DNA from: Pomphorhynchus laevis
Lineage: Eukaryota > Acanthocephala > Palaeacanthocephala > Echinorhynchida > Pomphorhynchidae
Reading direction: 5' to 3'
Assembly (NCBI GenBank): GCA_012934845.2
Contig: WNNJ02002200.1
Location: forward strand, 1 to 64,000
DNA length: 64,000 bases
The notes below the pieces were generated by a model, which was not told where the DNA came from, searched no databases, and worked only from the letters and a program-made list of their open reading frames with translations. Positions within the stretch are counted from its first letter, which is position 1. Each line of letters opens with the position of its first letter. Below, piece after piece: positions 10,501 through 19,500 of this stretch. A program made the translations under genes and the position numbers.

Positions 10501-13500
10501 CATCTGGTGGATTGGGGGATCAGGCAATCAAATTACTGAAAACCCTTTCTGGTGCAATCTCTCGCCGAACGAATGCAGAATACGCCGAAACGCTCACTCG
10601 GATCAAAAGGAAAATATCCATTAAAATAGCCCGCTCCGTCCTCAGCATGTTTACGAGCCCCACGTTTACGCAAGAACGGTGCAATACAGTCGGACAGAAC
10701 TAAGTTAAACAGCTTGAATCAGGTTTTCTCAGAAGAAATTGTAGACAATGATTTGTATCGTTGAACTAATGCCCATTTGCGGGTATAATATGTATATAAT
10801 AATGTTGAAACATTAATAATAATATAATAAAAAAATTGATTATTTATAAAAAATTGGTTATTTATAAAAAAAAATTATAATAATCATAATAATTGAGCCA
10901 CAGCTCTAGCCAATGTTGCATATCGTATTGCATCTGAATCCTTAAACCCCAAAATCTTCGTCGGACTAACAGCTAACAGACTTGTTGCACTTGACAAATG
11001 TCCAGGCGTTCATCCAATTGGCATAGGAGATGCCTCTCGTCGGATTATGTACAAAACTGTTCTGAACCTTGTATCGGATTCTTTGCAGAATGTTTGTGGG
11101 AATGTACAGTTGTGAGCAGGACAGAAGTCGGGAATAGACTATGCGATACATAGTGTTAAAGCGCTTCTAGATGACAGATCGGATAATGCATTACTTGCCA
11201 TAGATGCTAATAATGCCTTTAACAGAATCAACAGAGAAGCTATGTTACACAATGTAAAGATTTTATGTCCGTCCTTGGCCATATTGTTTCAAATATGTAT
11301 GGATGTGATACAGTCCTTGGCATTGATGGTGAAATGATAATTGCCGAAGATGGTGTGACACAAGGTGATCCGATGGCAATGGCGATATTGATTGGGTGCA
11401 CTTTTCACCTACGGTGAAAAAGGGGGTGTTTTTCACCTACGATGAAAAATGGACGTTTTTCACCGAGACAAACCAAAATTTAATTAAAAAATAGAAATTT
11501 TTTTTATTTAATCTAGCTTCCAATTAAAATTTAAAGCAATATATTTTAAATAATCTACTGGGGGCAGTGCATTATATTTTAAGAGCAGGTCCTTTACGGT
11601 ATCAATTCTTGGGACGGGATCTTTGTATAAGGACAAAAATAATTTATTCTCAGTAATCGTTTGTTCATTCTTCAACTCGTTCAAAATGGGAATTATTGAA
11701 GTCTGTTTTATGTTTATTAATGTATTGAGATGTCTGTGGTAACCCTCGAGCGAATTCGTTGTCCTCAGAATACCGTTTTCCGTGCGGAGTTTTACATTCC
11801 AAAAAGAAATATGATTGTTGCCAGTTTCATTGTTTATGTATTGACGTACAAACCATTCGTAAAGATTCAAAACATCTAAAGATTTTTGTTCCACAATATA
11901 TAGTCTTAATTCGTCAGCATACAGTGAAACATCTTCTAAAGATACAAAGCTTAATGCCAAAATCATCTTGACTTGAAGTTTAATTGGTGCATTATTAATA
12001 AGTTCTGATGCGAATTTCAGATTCTGGACTTTTCGCCAAATAATTTGCCCCAAATGAAAGCAACAACCGTATAGTTGGGAATTTTTAAAATTATTTTTGA
12101 TCGATTTATAACTAGATTGCTCAAAATCGAGAATTATAGATTTAGCATTAGATCCCACATTTGGATTTTTCGACATTAACCATTCGAAAATAGAATTGTA
12201 AGACGTCTCATTTTTATGTTTCATGAAACAAAACATCATCGGCAAAAACATATTCCTTATTCTGCACTGTATAGTAAAAATTTGAGAAAACGAAGTTGGT
12301 GCGCTTCGAAATGTGCCATCACATATCAGAACATCTGAATATACCAAATGTTTTAAATTTTCCTCTGTTGTGAAGATTAAAACTCTGTTTATATCGTCCA
12401 TCCCGCTATCAAAAAATAAAAACTGTTTATTCTCCGTTGTAAAAAACAGCTCTTCGGGGATGTCGTAATTTGGAACAATGGTGTAATTGTTTGCTTTTCT
12501 TGTCGCATTTACCAACCTTTTCATATTTTTGAGATCAATTGGAACTTGGAGCTTTGAATTTTCTTTTAAAACGTTTAAGATCACGTTTCTGGCTGATTCT
12601 GTAGACTTCAAGGCTCGATCCTTAACCCCTCTCTGGATTAGAACTTTGTTAAATTTAATTTCCTCCATAATATGGTCATGGCAGGTACTTTCCTGGAAGA
12701 CATTTTCCAAATTTGTTTTCAAAAGAGACTTGCAGCCTCTCTTATTACACCTCCAAATCTTTTTTCCTGCAGTAGACTCTTTGAAATTATAAAAATATCC
12801 CTGGTAAGCAATTTTTGGTTTACCTCTATTGCTTTTTATAATGCAGTCTGTTAAATCAATATTCATATTTAAGGGTAAATTTTTTTTAATTAAAATTTGG
12901 TTTGTATCGGTGAAAAACGTCCCTTTTTCACCTACGGTGAAAAATACTTCACCGTAGGTGAAAAGTGCACCCAGCCGTATCGGTGAAAAACGTCCCTTTT
13001 TCACCTACGGTGAAAAATACCTCTCTTATTACACCTCCAAATCTTTTTTCCTGCAGTAGACTCTTTGAAATTATAAAAATATCCCTGGTAAGCAATTTTT
13101 GGTTTACCTCTATTGCTTTTTATAATGCAGTCTGTTAAATCAATATTCATATTTAAGGGTAAATTTTTTTTAATTAAAATTTGGTTTGTATCGGTGAAAA
13201 ACGTCCCTTTTTCACCTACGGTGAAAAATACTTCACCGTAGGTGAAAAGTGCACCCAGCCGTATCGGTGAAAAACGTCCCTTTTTCACCTACGGTGAAAA
13301 ATACCTCACTTTTCACCTACGGTGAAAAATACCCCATTTTTCACCTACGTTGAAAAGTGTACCTAACGGGCGATATTTGCCGTCGCTGCCATGCCGATAA
13401 TAAATGAAATTCGTAGGAAATATCCCACAGTCTTAAACTTATAGTATGCCGATGATGCTAATTTTATCGGATCACCGAATGATTTACTACAGGTTTGGCG

Positions 13501-16500
13501 CCACTTGAACTTAATAGGTCCAATATATGGTTACTACCCAAATGCATCCAAGTGTAAGCTTCTTATTCAAGAAACTTATAAATTGCAGGCAGAACTACTG
13601 CTTAAAGATTCACAAATATCTATATGTACTGATGGGATTACAGTCCTTGGATCCCCAATTGAAACTAGTGCTTACGTATCTTCTATTGTAGTCGAGAATG
13701 TACAGTTCCTTTGCAAAATTGTCGAACGTTTGTCTGGTGTTGCCACTTACGACCCACATGTTGCATATGTTGCACATACTGTAGCAATCCAATCAAAATG
13801 GATATTCCTCAAGAGAACTCCTTGTAATGTATCATAGTATGATCCTTTAGAATATGCCATACGCACGAGGCTGATCCCTGCTCTGCTGGGAATTCAACTG
13901 ATAACTGATGACATTAGTCTGATAACTGAAACACCAACTTATTTAAGAGGTCTAGCTATCGCAAACCCATCTAAGAACGTTATTCAAGAATATAAATGGT
14001 CAAGATTAATGTGTTCAGCTCTAAATGGACTCATCGATGTAAAGCCTCATGTTAGACAAAATAACATAGCGAAACAAATTAATAGGGAAAGGCGTGAAAT
14101 ATCTACAATAACGAGATCATTGATTTCCGAGAATTATTGTTGGGGCAATGATGTATGCATCAAAAAAGGTGCTACGGCATGGCTACGATCACGCCCACTT
14201 GGTATAAGGGATATCATCTTTCTAGACTGGAATTTGTGGATGCAATTGCGGCTAGGTATGGTTGAATGCCAAATTGCTTAAAGAACAAGTGTCGATGTGT
14301 GGTACAAATGCGCATACAACACGCACTATCTTGTTCACATGGTGGGTTCCTATGTCTCGACACAACTGTGTCCGTAATGTTATCGCTGATAAATTATCAC
14401 GTGTATCGCATTCGGTTCAACTTGAGGCAGTTCTCAATGAAGTTCTGCCTGATGTTATTTTCAACAATTCCGCTACAAGCCTTGAATTGAATGCCCGCTT
14501 GGACATCAAGTGTGTTGGCTCGTCCGGAAGAGACATGGATCAGGATTCCTTCGATGTGTATATAGTGCACTGGTTTAATTCAATGCATTGCGTACGCCCC
14601 GTTAAAGCAATGAATTTCATGCTAACCGAAAGAAATCCAAATATGACGAGAGAATTCAAGTCGAAGGATCAAGCTTTACTCCGTTGATTTTCTCTACCTC
14701 CGGTGCTATTGGAGACGAAGCTGATCGTATACTACGGCGTATTGCAGGCAAAATATCTCAAATTACAAGACTAAGCTATTCGATTCTTATAAATACCCTT
14801 CGTCAATTAATCAGCATTCGCATTGCAGAGGCAGCAACACTGTGCCTACGAGCTCAAAAAAAGAATATCAACGGTGATGAAAACAAACTGTTGTGTTGCA
14901 ATGATTTTGATTTAAATAAATAATTGGCCCATTTAAGGGAACCTTTATGCCTGTATTTTATCAATAAATCAATATTATATTAAAAAAAACAAAAATTATA
15001 ATAATCATAATACATTATTATCATAATACATTACAAACCATTATACAGCTACCATATAAATATGGAGGTTTAGGAATCCGGAATAGTATTATGGAAAATG
15101 AATGGTCCTACATAAATTCTAGATTAATGTGTCAACCTTATTTTGATGGAATAACAGGAGAGGAGTTAAACAAACATCAATAAAAAATAGGAAAGCGGAT
15201 CAGAGAATCAAGCAACAAGAGATATGAGAACATAAGATCACAACTAATTCAAAGCTCCAGTGTAGACCTTAATACAGTTTTGTCACAAGCGAGCATAATA
15301 GGGGCTTCCGCTTGGTTGACCTTAGACAGATATACATCGGATGCTTTTTTGGATTCACATGAATTTCATGATGCCTTAAAGGTAAGATATGCTTGGAAGA
15401 CGAGGGATGGCACAATTTTGTGTACCTGTGGAAAATCCGCAGATATAGCACATGCTCTATCATGTAAAACAGGTGGTTTTAATTTTATACGTCACGAAAT
15501 TGTATCGGAGCATATACATCAATCACTGAAGGAGTGCTGTTCATGTGTGGAAAAAGAACATGTTCTGCAAAGTGTCCCTGATACGACAGTATTCGAAAAT
15601 ACAACGTCAACTAGAGATCAAGATGCACGTGCAGATATAGCTTGTAATGGACTATATGGAAATATGTTGGTGCGGTCCTTTATGAACATATGCTGTTTTA
15701 ATACTCTTGCACCATCATATTCTTCAGAACGGGCAAAGGAACCATTTAAATACCACGAAAATCGGAAGAATGCGAAATGCGCGGAACGTATAGTAAAGAT
15801 AGAAAAAGGATCTTTTCATCCTTTGATTTTTTCGACCGTAGGAGGTATTAGATATATCGCAAACCAGGTGTTGAAGCAAATGGCAACTCGGATGGCAGCA
15901 AGAAATTCAGATATGTATGGGCAATATATAAGAAAACTAAGAAGCGGTATCTCAATCAAGATAGTAAAGGCGATTTCCTTCACGATAAGAAGGAAATCAA
16001 AAAAACTATAGAGAAATCACAAACTAAAATTTAAAAATAATTAATGAATTAGTTTCGTGAATTGCAGGCCCATTTGCGGGAACCTTTTATTGTAAAAAAA
16101 TTAATAATAAAAAATATATAATAATATCATTATTATAATATCCTTTCGAGGATATCCGTTAATAATTTCCGTTAAAACGGTATTTTAGAAAGAAGATATA
16201 TAACGCATAATAATAAATCGGATATTAATCTTAAAACTAATATTTTATTGTAAAAAAAATTATTGTCTGAAAAAAATATTATTATATAATAATAAGATGT
16301 TTTATAAAACATCTTATAACAATTATTTATTTTATTATTTAATTATTAAATTTTAATTCAGCTAATATAATAATATAATCTAAACTAATATTTTATTATT
16401 ATAATTAAATATTTTTAAAACCAATATAATGATAAAGAAGGTATATACGAACATTAAATTAACATCAATTAATTTTACTAATAAAACGATTATTAACCTA

Positions 16501-19500
16501 TATTGTAAATATTGGATATTTGAATTAAAAATTTTATGGACAGTAAACAATATTTTTAAAAGTTTTAAACTTTGTATTCGGTTATGAAAATTTAAATTAT
16601 ATAAAATCTTAATTTTAAACACGAAAATTTGATTTACATTTATAATAAATCTAAAATAAATCTAAATAAAAATTAATTAAATTAAATTTTATAAATCTAA
16701 ATTTAATTTATATTTTGTTTTAAAATATTTTTAAAATAAAAATACACATCAGAAATTTTACGAATTAATAAATAGATAATATACCATGTATTAGAATAAA
16801 GCTTGGAGGTCATTATTACAAAATATTGTCAACATACACTCAGTAAATATCTTTTGCTATGATATGCTATATCTAAGCTAATAACGCTATCTTATGATAA
16901 TAATATCTTATGCATAAAAATGCAGGCTTTTCATAACATATCCTTATTTTCTTTTTAATCTAGAATTCTTTAACTGAAAGGTATTCTTATAGCGACCGAA
17001 AATAAGGACGCAATAAACATTTTATCAAAAAATTAACGAAACTAAATTTACGACAAAATTATTTTTATGCCCAATTGATTACTTAATCAATACAAAAATG
17101 TACCTGATCTATACGCAAAGAAGGGTTCGCCGAGAGAAATCCCAATTGTTACAGGTGACGTAGCAAGTGCGTTAATTACATCTTTTTTATTAACTTTATT
17201 ATATGAGCTTATTTTTATCGACGGTTGTCTACTACTTCGTCTACAGCAACCATCCTGTAATAAACATAAATTACAGGAATATGTGTTATTTACATAAATA
17301 TGAATTTAAATGCCTAAATACCTTTTCTGCATAAGGATACGAACGTGTTTCGGTAAGTCCTTGATTTTTAGCCATTTTGAGAACAGAATCCATCAATCCA
17401 CCATTACAACCATATGATTCGGTCTTAGGTACACAATCAACTAGTTCTTGTTTGGATACTGAAACAGGTTGGCCTGTCTTTTTGCCATGCAAAGCCTCAA
17501 CTACAACAGCCTATTAGAAAAAATTTGAAATTAAAATTTGAACTTTGTTATTAAAAGTTTGAAATTGCATTAGGGCTTTTAAATTTCATAGAAAACCTTG
17601 TCATTACGGATTTATGCTCAATTCTATGTTCTACTTGCTCTCTAATACAATTCAATATGTGCATTAAAAGGCACTAATTAATTGTTTAGAGATTTTGTGA
17701 AATTATGCTGCAATTAAAAGTCATCATGTTGATTTTTTTAAACTGAATTTTATAATTTTTATAAACTGAATTTTAAAAGAATCGCAAAGTATTGATTACC
17801 GAGCGTGACGCTAATTACCTTTTACACTGGAATGCTATATAAACTGAAAATAAAATTGTATTTTTTGAAATTTTGAAAATTGATTAAATAATGGATCAAG
17901 AGAGCAACTGTTATTTTTAGTAAAACTTTATAGTACGGCTATTTAATAAAAGGCGCTATTTATTAATCTAGCAAAACTTCAATCAATAGTAGCACGATTC
18001 TTTCAGAGCATTTTGTAACTTATTGTTTAGATTATTAAACGATAAGTTGAAACTACTTAATAGATAGTTTTGGCAAAATGAGCTTAGAATTTTGGTTTTC
18101 TAGATTACTCAAATACACAAGGCCTATGTTGTCATCTCTAGAATACGTTTGAATGCATTTCAAGCAAATCCGAAAAAATCATCGATATGGTAAGACATAT
18201 ATACTTTATCTAATGTTTGAAGATGTCGTGTAAATATTATTATGTAAAAATACGTACTAAATGGTAAAAGGAACATTTAATTAAAATTTTATTTGTATTG
18301 AAAGAAAAATGAAATTAGTAAATATAAATGTATGTGCATTGTGACAAATCTTTTGAAAACGCTAATTCGGGTCAGGTATGATTTGCTATTAGTAAATCAC
18401 CATCATTGAAATTCAGAAAATGAATATTAAATATAATTAAATATCTATCAATTTTTGATATGCATTTATATAAATTGGTAAAGAAACTTTATGTAGTAGA
18501 GCTTAACATATCAGGAAGCAAAAATTATAAACTTTGATTTTTCTTGTTAAGATGCAAAATGCGTCAAAATATCTATAACATTATTCGTACGAGTACCATT
18601 AAAGTAAAATACCATTTTGTTTTAGGAATGTGATTTTTATGCATCGGGTAAACACCGGACTCTGGTATATTTCAGTATGTTCAAATACTTTATTGCTTAT
18701 AAGATTTGTGTGTTGAACTGAGGGATAAATGCAATTTTTCTCTAAAAAATTACATGATCAATGAAAGCATGTCAAAATATGACCTAACGAGCATAAAGCA
18801 TTTGATTGTGTCTTCATATGTAATATCATAAAGGTAATTTTCCTTATGATCGTTCTTCTAACCATCTTTATGCAAAGAATTATTCAAATGTTACAAAAAT
18901 AAAAATTAATTATTATAAATTTGAATTTGCAGCAAATGTAAAAAACAACTTCGTAGATTTTCTGACAATCAGATTTTCTTTAAGTCAAATTCAGTCACAA
19001 ATTCAAGCATATTAACTTACTCCTCCAAATGCCCAGCAACTTCCACAGTTACCTTGGTTTTCTATCGGAGGACAATATCTAGTCCAGTCAACACTTGCTG
19101 CAGTCAACTTTGCTTTATCAACCTTCGGTGGTTTAAAATAAGTGACGTTACTTTGTGATTTTGGTAGCATCAGTCCGGTATACTTAAATCTTTCATCGAG
19201 GGTCTGAAATTCACACAAACGCATTTAATATATGAGAATGTAAATTATTTACATAATTATTTAATGAAAAAATAAAATCAGCATTTAAAGACGAGTCCTA
19301 TTTTATCGCAAATTACATTATTAGAAATTATTTTTAAGGTACGAATATTTTATGGTTTAAAATGTGCCAATTTCAAAAACGACAATATAAGTTAACAGTA
19401 CAATTTTATTCGGATAAATGTAACTAGTGTTTTGCAATTACATTATATTTATTATAGTTCATAGAAACAGCACAAAAATTTAAAGAATATTAAGATTAAT

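Larger units (their letters stand above)
11390..13368 (-). mobile_element. MULE-type DNA transposon with FLYWCH transposase
   Basis: 1979 bp between 9-bp duplications (GGCGATATT), a size typical of Mutator-like elements. The ends are inverted: GATTGGGTGCACTTTTCACC on the left matches CGTTAGGTACACTTTTCAAC read inward from the right. Near both ends there are repeated palindromes TTTTCACCTACGGTGAAAA, likely transposase-binding sites. On the transposase 5' side 284 bp is duplicated in perfect tandem (12737-13020 and 13021-13304). The single gene inside is open, so the element may be recent. It sits inside LINE copy B, itself inside the protease intron. Confidence 0.88.
10891..15040 (+). mobile_element. 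REL-type LINE copy B, split by a MULE
   Basis: The 5' part 10900-11389 encodes LTANRLVALDKCPGVHPIG, AIHSVKALLDDR, LLAIDANNAFNRINREAM and EDGVTQGDPMAMAI. The reading frame resumes after the MULE at 13378 (FAVAAMPIINEIRRKYPTV) with YADDANFIGS, GPIYGYYPNASKCKL and GSPIETSAYVSS, and the C-terminal domains run to 14923 (GATAWLRSRP, SCSHGGF region, ARLDIKCV). Visible stops (for example a TAG just before YADD) and at least two frame changes show it is dead. The 3' end has CCCATTTAAGGG, the A/T tail and ATTATAATAATCATAAT. It is antisense to the protease gene, within intron 5. Confidence 0.7.

Noticed and set aside
13001-13288. A second small transposase gene
   Set aside because: It is the N-terminal codons of the MULE transposase carried in the outer unit of the 284-bp tandem duplication, not a separate gene.
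17286-19224. Two separate short cysteine-protease pseudogenes
   Set aside because: The fragments are exons 3 and 4 of one gene: phase and splice sites join them, with exons 1, 2, 5, 6 and 7, into a complete protein.
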